Source of the DNA: Palsa-504 sp050013055
Lineage (GTDB): Bacteria > Actinomycetota > Actinomycetes > Streptosporangiales > Streptosporangiaceae
Length of the DNA stretch: 64,000 bases
Reading direction: 5' to 3'
Assembly: GCA_050013055.1 (NCBI GenBank)
Contig: JBEKGC010000009.1
Location: forward strand, 1 to 64,000
Part shown: positions 52,886 through 64,000 of the stretch, piece after piece
Position numbering within the stretch: the first letter of the stretch is position 1
How the letters are laid out: every line of letters begins with the position of its first letter
The notes under the pieces: model-generated
Told to the model about the DNA's origin: nothing
Databases searched by the model: none
Seen by the model: only the letters and a program-made list of their open reading frames with translations
Made by a program: the position numbers and the translations under genes

Positions 52886-53856
52886 TTGCCGGTGATCAGG
52901 TCGCTCGTCACGGTGACCGTCCCGCCGTTATCCGCGATCCCGCCGCCACCGTAGTAGCTGGCGGTGTTGCCGGTGATCGCGCTGTCGGTGACGGCCAGCA
53001 CGGCGTCGAAGTCGTTGTAGATGGCACCACCGCCGTCGGCGCTGTTGTCACGGAAACTGTCGCGGGCCAGCAAGGCGCGGCCCACGTTGTAAACAGCGCC
53101 GCCGGCGAAGTCGCTCATGTTACCGGTGAAGCTGGTGCCGTACACCCACAGGTTCCCTGCGTTGTAAATGGCGCCGCCGTGCGCATCGCTGTACAGCCCG
53201 ACCATCGCGTAGTTTCCTGAGAAGGTGCTGGCGGACACGGTGGCGTTGTCTTGGTTCATGATCGCGCCGCCCCAGCCGTAGCTGTTGGTGTTGTCGGTAA
53301 AGGTGTCGGCGATGACCGTCAGCGTGCCGTCCTGGTTCCAGATGGCGCCGCCGAAACGGCTACCGCTGTTGTCCAGGAAAGTGCTGTCCTGGATCCGGAT
53401 GTCCGCGCCGCCCTCGTTGTAGATGGCCCCGCCGTCATCGGCCCCGTAGCCGCCGCCGTTGACGAAGTTCACGCCGGTGATGCTGAGATTGACCGGCGCG
53501 TCCACCGTGAGGATAGTGAAATCAGAATTGTTCGCCGTGGGCCGGAAGGTAGCTCCGCGGCCGATGATCGTCAGGTCCTTCGTCGGGTCCGGCAGCGCAC
53601 CACCCAGCCCATAGGTACAGCGGTCCGCCAGGACCACGATCTGCCCGTCGCTGGTACTCGCCAGCGCATGGTCCAGCGCCGGCGTGGAGCACGGCACGAT
53701 GACCTCGCCGCGGTCCGGGCTGGCCGCCACGGCCGGGCCGGCCGACGCCGCCTGGGCCGAACCAAGGCCGGCGGCCATGATCCCGCCGAACGCGACGGTC
53801 TTCGCTAGGTTGTGCGGCATCGGGCGCATCTGAATCATCCCCCGTGACGTGTCCAT
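52834..53856 (-). CDS. Secreted right-handed beta-helix protein
   Basis: 340 residues. N-terminal signal (LAKTVAFGGIMAAGLGSAQAASA) then parallel beta-helix coils with at least six GGAIYN/GGAIWN/GGAVYN units, as in polymorphic outer-membrane-type and other right-handed helix repeats, each with FxxN-type rungs. No catalytic residues of pectate lyase or polygalacturonase are obvious, so an adhesive or carbohydrate-binding surface is more likely. Cys near both ends of the mature domain may form disulfides. Overlaps the MFS gene 3' end by 52 nt. Confidence 0.75.
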   Translation of the reverse strand: MDTSRGMIQMRPMPHNLAKTVAFGGIMAAGLGSAQAASAGPAVAASPDRGEVIVPCSTPALDHALASTSDGQIVVLADRCTYGLGGALPDPTKDLTIIGRGATFRPTANNSDFTILTVDAPVNLSITGVNFVNGGGYGADDGGAIYNEGGADIRIQDSTFLDNSGSRFGGAIWNQDGTLTVIADTFTDNTNSYGWGGAIMNQDNATVSASTFSGNYAMVGLYSDAHGGAIYNAGNLWVYGTSFTGNMSDFAGGAVYNVGRALLARDSFRDNSADGGGAIYNDFDAVLAVTDSAITGNTASYYGGGGIADNGGTVTVTSDLITGNQPDNCDPVGTIPGCSG

Positions 53857-54022
53857 GGTTCATCGACGCAGCTAATCGTAGCCATATGAGTACAGAGAGT
53901 TAAAAGAGTCGGCGCCATCCTCGGCGGGGGACGTGTGCGTGGCGGTGAGACCACGGTCCGTTAGGTCATAGGGGTTTTGAACCGGGCTACGGCGGCGGGG
54001 CGGAGCGGGCAGACTTGGGGCC

Positions 54023-54727
54023 ATGGCCAGCCCCGTGATCTACCCAGAAGCACCGACCCCGTCCTTCCTCTTCGACCTGGACGGGACGCTCATCGACAGC
54101 GTCTACCAGCACGTCATCGCCTGGCGCGCGGCCCTGTCGAACCTCGGCATCGACCTGTCGGTGTGGCGTATCCACCGGCGGATCGGGATGAGCGGCGGGC
54201 TGTTCGTGTCCGCGCTGCTGCGGGAAACTGGCCTGTCGCTGTCCGAGGCCGACATCAGCCAGCTCCAGCAGGCCCACGCGGCGCAATACCGCGCCCAGGC
54301 GGACTCGGTGTCGGCGCTGCCAGGCGCGCGCGAGTTGCTCGGCGCGCTGACCGAGGCGGGCGTGAAATGGGCCATCGCGACCAGCGGCTACGCGGCCACC
54401 GCGCGGCCCGCGCTGGCGCTGCTCGGGCTGGCCGAGGACACCCCGATGGTGACCCGCGACCTGGTCAGGCACGCCAAGCCCGACCCCGACCTGTTCCTGG
54501 CCGCGGCCGCCCTCCTCGGCGTGGAGCCGCGGCACGCGATGGTCGTCGGGGACAGCGTCTGGGACCTGCTCGCCGCCCGCCGCGCCGGGACGCTCGGCGT
54601 CGGGCTCATGTCCGGCGGGTACGGGCGGGACGAACTCGAACGGGCCGGCGCGTACCGCGTCTACGCCGACCCGGCCGAGATGCTCGCCCGCCTGGACGAG
54701 CTTGGCGTCCGCACCGGCCGAGGCTGA
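54023..54727 (+). CDS. HAD-superfamily hydrolase
   Basis: 234 residues. Motif I FDLDGTLIDS (Asp nucleophile and Asp general acid), motif II Ser/Thr in AIATSGYAAT, Lys in VRHAKPDPDLF and the final acidic motif VVGDSVWDLLAA. Phosphoglycolate phosphatase/beta-phosphoglucomutase type; substrate unknown. It is 6 nt ahead of a membrane glycosyltransferase gene. Confidence 0.85.
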   Translation: MASPVIYPEAPTPSFLFDLDGTLIDSVYQHVIAWRAALSNLGIDLSVWRIHRRIGMSGGLFVSALLRETGLSLSEADISQLQQAHAAQYRAQADSVSALPGARELLGALTEAGVKWAIATSGYAATARPALALLGLAEDTPMVTRDLVRHAKPDPDLFLAAAALLGVEPRHAMVVGDSVWDLLAARRAGTLGVGLMSGGYGRDELERAGAYRVYADPAEMLARLDELGVRTGRG

Positions 54728-54733
54728 CCCACG

Positions 54734-56290
54734 ATGGACACCGCCCGCGCGGGACTGGCGCCGGGCCGACGCCCCGCCCGCCGGTGGCGCCCCGCGCGGC
54801 CCGGACCTGACAGCGGCTGGTGGCTGGTCGGGGCGGGACTGGCGTTTGCCGTCGCGCAGCTGGCCTTCGTCTCGCTGCGGATGGGGCTGAGCTGGGACGA
54901 AACCGTCTACGTGAGCCAGGTCAGCGGGCACGCGCCGGCCGCCTGGTTCGATCCCGCCCGGGCCAGGGGCGTTCCGCTGCTCGTCGCGCCGGTGGCCTGG
55001 CTGACCAGTTCGGTGGCGGCGCTGCGGGTGTACCTGGCGATCGCGTCCGGGCTGGGGCTGACGCTCGCCCTGTGGGCCTGGCGGACGCTGCGGCCAGCCT
55101 GGGTGCTCGGGCTGGCCGGAATCACGTTCGGCGGGCTGTGGGTGGCGCAGTACTACGGGCCGCAGGCCATGCCGGACATGGGGTCGGCGCTGGCCTGCCT
55201 GGCCGCGGTCGGTTGCTTCGCGCGGGTCGTCGGGGGCGGCGGGGTCGTCGGGGGTGCTGTGGGCGGGCGGGGGGCGCTGGCGGGGGTGGGGATCAGCGTG
55301 GCGCTTGTGACGCTGATCCGGCCGGGGGACGCGGTGTACCTGGCCGGGCCGCTGCTCCTTGTCGCGGTCCTGGCGGGGACGGGGCTGCCGGGGACGGGGC
55401 GCGGTGGTGGGTGGGGGCGCGGTGGTGGGTGGGGACGCGGTGGTGGGTGGGGACGCGGTGGTGGGTGGGGGCGGCGCCTGGCGCCGGCCGCGGTGATCAT
55501 CGGCGGGCTGGTGGCGGGCGGGGCCGAATGGGTGATCGAGGCCTACCTGCGCTTTGGCGGTATCGCCAGCAGGCTGCACGCGGCGGCGGCCGAGCAGGGC
55601 GGGTTCGGCCTGCACTTCGCGCTGGTCGATGAGCTGCGCGCGCTGAACGGCCCGACGCTGTGCCGGCCGTGCACGATCGGGGTCAGGAGCCCCGAACTTG
55701 ACGTGTGGTGGCTGGTGCTGCCGGTGCTTGTCGCGGTCGGCATCGTGGCGGCCAGGCGGGCCGGGCAGCTCACCAGCGCGCTGCTGGCGGCCGGCTGCGG
55801 GCTCTGCCTCGCCGCGCAGTACCTGTTCATGATCGACTACGCCGCGCCCCGGTTCCTGCTGCCCGCCTACGCGCTGCTCTCCATCCCCGTGGCCGACGGG
55901 CTGGCCTTCGCCATCACCGCGGCCGGCCGGGATCTGCGGCCGGCCGTGACCGCGTTCGTGACGTGCTTCCTGGTGCTGCAGCTGTTCACCCAGCATCTGG
56001 TGCTCGACCACGAGGTGGGCGGGACGGTGACGTTCCACGATGACTACACCCGGATCGCCACCGTGCTGGCGGCCCGGGGTATCAGGCCACCGTGCCTGAT
56101 CCAGGGGGTGCAGTACATCCCGATCGCGTGGGCGGCAGGCTGCGCCTCGGCCGGGAACGCGACGCCGGGCGAACCGGTCGCGGTGCTCGTCCAGGTCCGC
56201 GGCCAGCCGCCGTCGTACGCCAGGAAATGGCGCTCCTTCCGCATCACCGGTACCACGATCCTCAAGGTAAACGCCTATATCCAGGGCTGA
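54734..56290 (+). CDS. Polytopic glycosyltransferase-like membrane protein
   Basis: 518 residues, about 10-12 helices. The first extracytoplasmic loop has GLSWDETVYV, whose acidic pair matches the catalytic acid of GT39/GT83-like lipid-linked sugar transferases, followed by QYYGPQAMPD. The C-terminal ~80 residues are extracytoplasmic. An 18-bp repeat (55399-55470) adds a Gly/Arg/Trp stretch to one loop. Start ATG at 54734, six nt after the HAD gene, so one operon. It could mannosylate or otherwise glycosylate surface proteins or glycans. Confidence 0.65.
   Translation: MDTARAGLAPGRRPARRWRPARPGPDSGWWLVGAGLAFAVAQLAFVSLRMGLSWDETVYVSQVSGHAPAAWFDPARARGVPLLVAPVAWLTSSVAALRVYLAIASGLGLTLALWAWRTLRPAWVLGLAGITFGGLWVAQYYGPQAMPDMGSALACLAAVGCFARVVGGGGVVGGAVGGRGALAGVGISVALVTLIRPGDAVYLAGPLLLVAVLAGTGLPGTGRGGGWGRGGGWGRGGGWGRGGGWGRRLAPAAVIIGGLVAGGAEWVIEAYLRFGGIASRLHAAAAEQGGFGLHFALVDELRALNGPTLCRPCTIGVRSPELDVWWLVLPVLVAVGIVAARRAGQLTSALLAAGCGLCLAAQYLFMIDYAAPRFLLPAYALLSIPVADGLAFAITAAGRDLRPAVTAFVTCFLVLQLFTQHLVLDHEVGGTVTFHDDYTRIATVLAARGIRPPCLIQGVQYIPIAWAAGCASAGNATPGEPVAVLVQVRGQPPSYARKWRSFRITGTTILKVNAYIQG
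55399..55470 (+). repeat. 18-bp tandem repeat in membrane glycosyltransferase
   Basis: Four contiguous 18-bp units (55399-55416 to 55453-55470) coding Gly-Arg-Gly-Gly-Gly-Trp, in a loop between two helices. Confidence 0.9.
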
Positions 56291-56420
56291 CGCGGAGACC
56301 GGGCTTAGGGCCGCCAGGAAGGCGACGCGGGGCCCCGGATAGATGTTAGATGGAGGGGTACACGGTAGCGGGGCGCCGCGGTCACGCGGGCGCCCGGTGG
56401 TATTCGGGAGGCGAGTTGCC

Positions 56421-56948
56421 GTGCCCACGGTGCGTCGGGTCATTGTTGGCGTGCACGGGTCTCTAGGGAGCCTGCAAGCGCTGCGGTACGCCGCGGACGA
56501 AGCCTGGCGCCGGGGCGTGCCGCTGGTGCCCGTGACCGCCTGGACCCCGCCAGGCGGAGACCTGGCGGAACGGCGGCACGCGTCGCCTTACCTGCGCAAG
56601 CTCTGGCAGGACGACGCGATCGACCGGCAGCGGACGGCGTTCGACGACGGCCTCGGCGGACTGTTTCCCGCCGACCTGCGGGTCGAGCCGCTGGTAGCGC
56701 GGGGGGAAACGGGTCCGGTGCTGGTCGACACCGCCGACCAGCCTGATGACCTGCTGGTCGTCGGCACCGGCCGCCGGGCCGGGCTGGGCCGGATGCTGCG
56801 CCGCTCGGTCAGCCGCTACTGCCTGGCGCACGCGACATGCCCGGTGCTCGCCATCCCGCCGTCGCCGCTGATGGACGAGATGGGCCGCAGCCTTCGCGGC
56901 TGGCCGCTGCGCAGGCACGCCCTGATCCCCGACACCCCGGACGCCTAG
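56421..56948 (+). CDS. Universal stress protein (UspA family)
   Basis: 175 residues from the GTG at 56421, preceded by GGGAGG; upstream in-frame sequence (from 56343) looks non-coding. It has RVIVGVHGSLGSLQALRYAADEA at the N-terminus and the nucleotide-binding loop VVGTGRRAGLGRMLRRSVS (G-2x-G-9x-G-S/T type), followed by CPVLAIPP. The C-terminal ~30 residues are extra. USPs bind ATP in stress and dormancy; the kdp operon follows about 180 bp downstream. Confidence 0.8.
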   Translation: MPTVRRVIVGVHGSLGSLQALRYAADEAWRRGVPLVPVTAWTPPGGDLAERRHASPYLRKLWQDDAIDRQRTAFDDGLGGLFPADLRVEPLVARGETGPVLVDTADQPDDLLVVGTGRRAGLGRMLRRSVSRYCLAHATCPVLAIPPSPLMDEMGRSLRGWPLRRHALIPDTPDA

Positions 56949-57127
56949 CCACTCCCGTCAGGTGCGGCTTTGCCCGCATGGGTTCTGTTAGGAACAGGAC
57001 AGCGTGCGCATGCGTCACGCAAGGGTCCTTCCAGCCGGAGATTTCTGACTCTTAACTGAGATTTGCCTCGGGGCGGCGTATGCCCCGGGCGAGCTCTGCC
57101 ACTAGCGGCACACCACTAGGAGTCACC

Positions 57128-57217
57128 GTGTGGGACCTGTTCTACGTCGGCCTGACGATCGTCGTCTTCGCCGTCCTCTTTCTCATCGTGAAGGGGATTG
57201 AGACCTTTGAGCGCTGA
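57128..57217 (+). CDS. 29-residue membrane peptide at head of the kdp operon
   Basis: GTG at 57128 with AGGAG five nt ahead; one hydrophobic helix (LFYVGLTIVVFAVLFLIV) followed by KGIETFER. It overlaps kdpF by 11 nt. Similar short peptides ahead of kdpF occur in actinobacterial kdp operons, as far as I recall, without an assigned function; it may stabilise or regulate the KdpFABC complex. Confidence 0.6.
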   Translation: MWDLFYVGLTIVVFAVLFLIVKGIETFER

Positions 57218-57296
57218 GAACTGGATCGGCCTGATCGGTGGCGTCCTGCTGACCATCTACCTGTTCGTGGCCCTCGTCTTTCCTGAGAGGTTCTGA
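57207..57296 (+). CDS. kdpF: Potassium-transporting ATPase subunit F
   Basis: TTG start at 57207, stop at 57296. A 29-residue single-helix peptide (WIGLIGGVLLTIYLFVALVF, ending PERF), the size and form of KdpF, which stabilises the KdpABC complex. Its last base is the first base of the kdpA ATG (TGATG), so translation is coupled. Confidence 0.85.
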   Translation: MSAENWIGLIGGVLLTIYLFVALVFPERF

Positions 57297-58956
57297 TGAG
57301 TTCGGCGCTTGCGGGCTGGCTGCAGTTCCTGCTGCTGTTCGCGGCCCTGGCGGCGTGCTACATCCCGCTCGGCAACTACATCGCGCGCATCTTCACCGAC
57401 ACCAAGCACTGGCGGGTCGAGCGCGGCATCTACAAGCTGACCGGCATCGACCCGGATGCGGACATGCGGTGGACCGCCTACGTCCGCTCCATCCTGGCCT
57501 TCTCGCTGGTCTGCGTGCTGTTCGTTTACCTCATCGAGCGGACCCAGCACTGGCTGTTCTGGGCGGTCGGGATGGCGAACGTCACGCCGGACACGGCCTG
57601 GAACACGGCGGTCTCGTTCACCACCAACACCAACTGGCAGAACTACGCCGGCGAAGCCACGATGGGCTACCTGACCCAGCAGAGCGCGCTGATGGTGCAG
57701 CAGTTCATGTCGGCCGCGGTCGGCCTGGCCGTCGCGATCGCGATGATCCGCGGCTTCACCCGGTCCCGAACCGACCGGCTTGGCAACTTCTGGGTCGACG
57801 TGACCCGTGGGGTGGTCCGGCTGCTGCTGCCGCTGTCGGTCATCGCCTGCCTGATCCTGGTGGCCGGCGGAGGGATCGAGAACCTGGCCAACTACCACAC
57901 GATCACCACGCTGTCCGGTGCCCACCAGACCATCCCGGGCGGCACGGTGGCCTCCCAGGAGGTCATCAAGGACATGGGCAACAACGGCGGCGGCTGGTTC
58001 AACGTCAACTCGGCCCACCCGTTCGAGAACCCGAACCCGTTCACGAACATCTTCGAGATCTTCCTGCTGCTGCTGATCCCGTTCGCCACGCCGCGCGCGT
58101 TCGGCAAGATGGTCGGCGACAACAGGCAGGGTTACGCGCTTGTCGCCGTGATGGTGATCATCTGGGCGGCGGCCGTCGGCGGGATCAGCCTGTTCGAGAT
58201 GCTGCACGGCGGCGCGGGCCCGATGCTCGCACACGGCGCCGCCGAAGGGACGGAGGTCAGGTTCGGCACGCCCGGGTGCTCGTTGTTCGCGTCGTCCACC
58301 ACGGTGACCTCGACCGGCGCGGTGAACTGCTTCCATGATTCGCTGACGCCGTTCGGCGGCGGGATCGCGCTGTTCGACATCGCGCTCGGCGAGGTCGCGC
58401 CCGGCGGGATCGGGGCCGGAATGTACGGCATCCTGGTCCTGGCCATCGTCACCGTGTTCGTGGCCGGGCTGATGGTCGGCCGGACGCCGGAGTACATCGG
58501 CAAGAAGATCCGGCCCCAGGAGATGAAGTACGCGGCGCTGTACTTCCTGACCCTGCCGGTGGTGATCCTGACCATGTCGGCGATCGCGATCGGCACGCAC
58601 TGGGGCCAGAGCCCTATCTTCAATCCCGGGTCGCACGGGCTGACCGAGATCGTGTACGCGTATGCCTCCCAGGCCAACAACAACGGGTCGGCCTTCGCCG
58701 GCCTGGGCACCGGGGCCACCTTCTACCAGATCACCGGCGGCATCACGATGCTGCTCGGCCGGTTCGCGCCGGAGATCTTCGCCCTCGGCCTGGCCGGGGC
58801 GCTGGCCAGACAGGCGCCGACACCGGCCAGCGCCGGGACGCTGGACACCAGAACGCCCCTGTTCGTCGGCATGCTCGTCGGCGTCATCCTCATCCTCGTC
58901 GGCCTCACCTACTTCCCCGCGCTCGCGCTGGGAGTGTTCGCAGAAGGACTTCACTG

Positions 58957-58957
<1 letters not shown>
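57296..58957 (+). CDS. kdpA: Potassium-transporting ATPase subunit A
   Basis: 553 residues, ten helices. The K+ channel subunit related to K+ transporters, with selectivity-filter-like segments: FTTNTNWQNYAGE, GNNGGGWFNVNSAHPFENP and YAYASQANNNGSAFAGL. High-affinity K+ uptake with KdpB. Its stop overlaps kdpB by one base. Confidence 0.95.
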
Positions 58958-61082
<2,125 letters not shown>

Positions 61083-61086
<4 letters not shown>

Positions 61087-61733
61087 TCGGCATGAACCGC
61101 CTTCCCGTCATCGTCAGGCAGCACATCGCAGGGTTCCGCATCCTGCTTGTGTTCACCGTGGTCTGCGGGTTCATCTACCCGCTGGTCATGCTGGGCGTCT
61201 CCCAGCTGGCCTTCCACAACCAGGCCAACGGCTCGATGGTCAGCTACAACGGCAAGGTCGTCGGGTCCAGCCTGCTGTGCCAGGAGTTCGTGGACGCCAA
61301 GGGCAACCCGCTGCCGCAGTACTTCCAGCCCCGGCCGTCCGATGCTGTCGTCAGCGGAGTCAAGAACGACTACGGCTGCGACCCGCTGTACTCCTCGGCC
61401 TCCAACCTTGGCCCGACCAACCCGGCCGAGATCACCGACATCACCGAGCAGCAGAAGGCCATCTCCGCGTTCGACCACGTGTCGGTCGCCTCGATACCGG
61501 CCGATGCGGTAACGGCGTCGGGTTCGGGACTTGACCCGGACATCTCGCCCGCGAACGCCGCCATACAGGTCGACCGGGTGGCAGCGGCCAGGCACCTGCC
61601 GGTGGCCGAAGTCCGCGCCCTCGTCGCCAAGTTCACCCAGGGCCGGACGCTCGGCTTCCTGGGCGAGCCGCGGGTGGACGTGCTCACGCTGAACATCGCG
61701 CTCGACCAGCTGTCCGCCAAGTCCAGCGGCTGA
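61083..61733 (+). CDS. kdpC: Potassium-transporting ATPase subunit C
   Basis: 216 residues. One N-terminal transmembrane helix, then the extracytoplasmic domain with YFQPRPSDA and ASGSGLDPDISPANA, both typical of KdpC. The GTG at 61083 overlaps the kdpB stop; an ATG at 61092 is an alternative. Confidence 0.9.
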
Positions 61734-61740
61734 GCTCGAC

Positions 61741-62661
61741 GTGAGGCAGGCGGCTCATCCGAGCGAGATCCTTATCGTCGAGGATCAGCCCGAGCTGGTC
61801 CGCGCGTTGCGCATTAACCTGCGCGCCCGGCACTACGAGGTGCTGACCGCGCGGACCGGCCGGGAGGCCCTGGCCGTGGCCGCGAGCCATCCGCCCGACG
61901 CGATCATCCTCGACCTCGGGCTGCCCGATATCGACGGTACCGAGGTCATCGTCGAACTGCGCCGGTGGTGCCGGGCGCCGATCATCGTGTTGTCCGGGCG
62001 AACCAGCCCGGGCGACAAGATCGGCGCCCTGGACGTCGGGGCCGACGACTACGTAACCAAGCCGTTCGCGATGGCCGAGCTGCTCGCCCGGCTGCGCGCC
62101 GCGCTGCGCCGCGACGAGGGTGAGCTCGGCCGGGACCGGCCGCACCAGGTCACCATCGGCCACTGGCTGGTCGACCTCACCGCGCACCAGATCAGGCCCG
62201 TGGCGGCCGATCCCGGTTCAGGTTCAGGTGACGTGGCGCTGGCCGAGGGCGCAGCGGACGAGGGCGCAGTGGGCGAAGGGGCCGTGGGCGAAGGGGCAGT
62301 GGGCGAAGGGGCAGTGGGCGAGGGCGCGGTGGGCGAAGGGGCCGTGGGCGAAGGCGCGGTGGCCCTGGCGGTGGGCGGGGCCGCGGGTGATGGTTCCCTA
62401 GCCCTGACCGAGGGCGACGAGGGGGCGACGCTCCGGCTGACGCCCACCGAATGGCGCATCCTGACCATCCTGCTTGACCGGCCCGGCCAGCTTGTGGCGT
62501 CGACGCAGATCCTGACCAGGGTCTGGGGGCCAGGGTTTCAGCAGCGCACCAACTATCTCCGCTTTCACATGGCCCGGCTGCGCCGCAAGCTGGAGGACAA
62601 CCCCTCTCGCCCCCGCCATCTGCTCACCGAACCCGGCATGGGCTACCGCTACCAGCCGTAG
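61741..62661 (+). CDS. kdpE: KdpE-like OmpR-family response regulator
   Basis: 306 residues, GTG start 7 nt after kdpC. Receiver domain ILIVEDQPELVR, phosphoacceptor Asp in AIILDLGLPD and Lys in DYVTKPFAMAEL; C-terminal winged helix with LTPTEWRILTIL, QQRTNYLRFHMARLRRKLE and GMGYRYQP. KdpE with KdpD normally controls kdpFABC; no KdpD gene follows here. The linker between the domains is enlarged by about seven 15-bp units (GAVGE), adding ~40 residues compared with a usual ~230-residue KdpE. Confidence 0.85.
   Translation: MRQAAHPSEILIVEDQPELVRALRINLRARHYEVLTARTGREALAVAASHPPDAIILDLGLPDIDGTEVIVELRRWCRAPIIVLSGRTSPGDKIGALDVGADDYVTKPFAMAELLARLRAALRRDEGELGRDRPHQVTIGHWLVDLTAHQIRPVAADPGSGSGDVALAEGAADEGAVGEGAVGEGAVGEGAVGEGAVGEGAVGEGAVALAVGGAAGDGSLALTEGDEGATLRLTPTEWRILTILLDRPGQLVASTQILTRVWGPGFQQRTNYLRFHMARLRRKLEDNPSRPRHLLTEPGMGYRYQP
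62251..62370 (+). repeat. 15-bp tandem repeat in kdpE linker
   Basis: Six well-conserved 15-bp units (62266-62355) with a degenerate unit on each side, coding Ala-Val-Gly-Glu-Gly. It lies between receiver and DNA-binding domains. Confidence 0.9.
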
Positions 62662-63479
62662 GCATCAAGACGATGGTCCAGAGGTGCGGGTCTCAGCGGC
62701 CCTTGCGGTGGGCCGCCGGGCCTGCGGTCCCGGGCTGCGTGGAGCATTTGGTGCATCCTCCCTGCCAGATGCCGACCGTGAACACCGGCCCGCGCGACGG
62801 CTCACGATCGAAGCGAAGATCACGCCCTGAGGGCCCGAAGCGCCGCACCCCAGCCGCCGTCCCCGCCAACCCCCGCCGCTCCCCGCACACGGAACCCACC
62901 CGTCACAATTCTCGAAAAAGATCGTGGAATATTCGTCTCACCTGGAAGTTTTGGTACCCTATCGGGCACCAAACTATCCGTGGGAGCCAGATCTTCCACG
63001 CGAATTGGACGGCCCGGCCCGCATCACGTCCGGCCGGACCAGCATGGCATACACCTCGTATCACTACCACCAGCCGCCACTGTGCTACCAGCACGACCGC
63101 GACGGACCCGCCGCCGGCTGCCCGTCCAGCGGACCCCCCGTGCACCGGATCCACCACTTCAAACCCGGGGGGGCGTCGGGAACGGGGCGGGGGTGAGGCC
63201 GCGGGACGGGCGCAGCTAGTGGGACGGCAGTGACCGCGTCTTCTGACTTAGCAGGCTGCCCACCCGACAAGGCCGCGCTCAGGGATCATGGATGCGGATC
63301 GGGCTCGCATTTCCTCGGAGCGAGCAACTTTCCCGCGCATCGGTGGTACACGGTTCGCCGGCTATGCCGCAAAATGTGAAGCGCAAGAAGAACCCAGGTG
63401 GCCCAGGCAGATGATGATGAGCGCACCAGCTGGGGTGAACGGTGCCGCAGGTTGACCTGATGTGGGCTAGGGGGCGGAG
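62662..63479. other. Intergenic region with repeat element before the kinase gene
   Basis: An 818-bp gap between kdpE and the protein kinase gene. Besides the repeat at 62876-63133 it has GC-rich stretches without convincing codon use. The promoter of the kinase gene should lie near its right end. Confidence 0.5.
62876..63133 (+). repeat. 258-bp palindromic repeat element, copy B (plus orientation)
   Basis: The core at 62923-63000 is a 78-nt imperfect palindrome with arms CGTGGAATATTCGTCT and AGCCAGATCTTCCACG and a central GGTACC-type stem. About 47 nt upstream and about 130 nt downstream align with copy A (39552-39809) in inverse orientation. Confidence 0.8.

Positions 63480-64000
<521 letters not shown>

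Noticed and set aside
57041..57127. Candidate riboswitch or c-di-AMP element ahead of kdp
   Set aside because: Only one short GGGGC/GCCCC hairpin is seen; the known conserved core is absent.

Overview
The window is chromosomal DNA of a very GC-rich, aerobic actinobacterium. Evidence is the extreme G+C, frequent GTG/TTG starts, GTGA/ATGA gene overlaps, a heme-copper oxidase (cta) cluster, decaprenyl-phospho-arabinose genes of the mycobacterial type, diaminopimelate genes and a Ser/Thr kinase of the PknB class. I cannot name the genus. No tRNA, rRNA, insertion sequence, prophage or CRISPR array was recognised.

Layout: (1) 1-10258 is a glycan (exopolysaccharide-like) assembly cluster: a partial glycosidase and a PIG-L deacetylase on the plus strand, then on the minus strand three GT4 glycosyltransferases, a membrane-anchored dead dual-specificity phosphatase and a very large flippase/GT39-like fusion. 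(2) 10664-14380 holds a nickel/cobalt permease with a Nur-type operator, a HTH-TM-lectin protein and secreted proteins. (3) 14432-18035 is an ABC-2 exporter with a LolA-like partner and a YcxB-like protein. (4) 18093-22917 has a frameshifted methyltransferase, an arsenic cluster (arsR, then arsM-aquaporin-arsC) and a nucleotidyltransferase. (5) 23028-26018 has a second frameshifted methyltransferase and a two-component pair. (6) 26041-35533 is a long minus-strand block: dprE2, ubiA, a phosphodiester glycosidase, then ctaB, a small membrane protein, ctaE, ctaD, ctaC and a cupredoxin-like protein. (7) 36249-39507 is an operon of response regulator, kinase, thioredoxin-like protein and an unknown membrane protein. 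(8) 39915-43991 has a small membrane protein and two paralogous HtrA-like proteases. (9) 44026-47574 has dapE, a LysR regulator and a divergent DapC-like aminotransferase. (10) 47542-56948 is a mixed region: SGNH hydrolase, broken PQQ-propeller lipoprotein, GNAT, ArsR-like regulator with divergent MFS exporter, secreted beta-helix protein, HAD phosphatase, membrane glycosyltransferase, universal stress protein. (11) 57128-62661 is kdp: two 29-residue membrane peptides (the second is KdpF), KdpA, B, C and E, with no KdpD. (12) 63480 to the end is the start of a Ser/Thr protein kinase.

Three non-genic or genome-wide observations stand out. First, an intergenic repeat family has three copies (one near 21.9 kb, one near 39.7 kb, one near 62.9 kb), each with an imperfect palindromic core of exactly 78 nt; two copies share a 258-bp body in opposite orientations. 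Second, in-frame 15-24 bp tandem repeats have expanded at domain linkers or termini of at least eight unrelated genes. Third, several genes (two methyltransferases, the PQQ protein, a small secreted peptide, probably the LysR gene) carry single small frameshifts, either real decay or sequence error.
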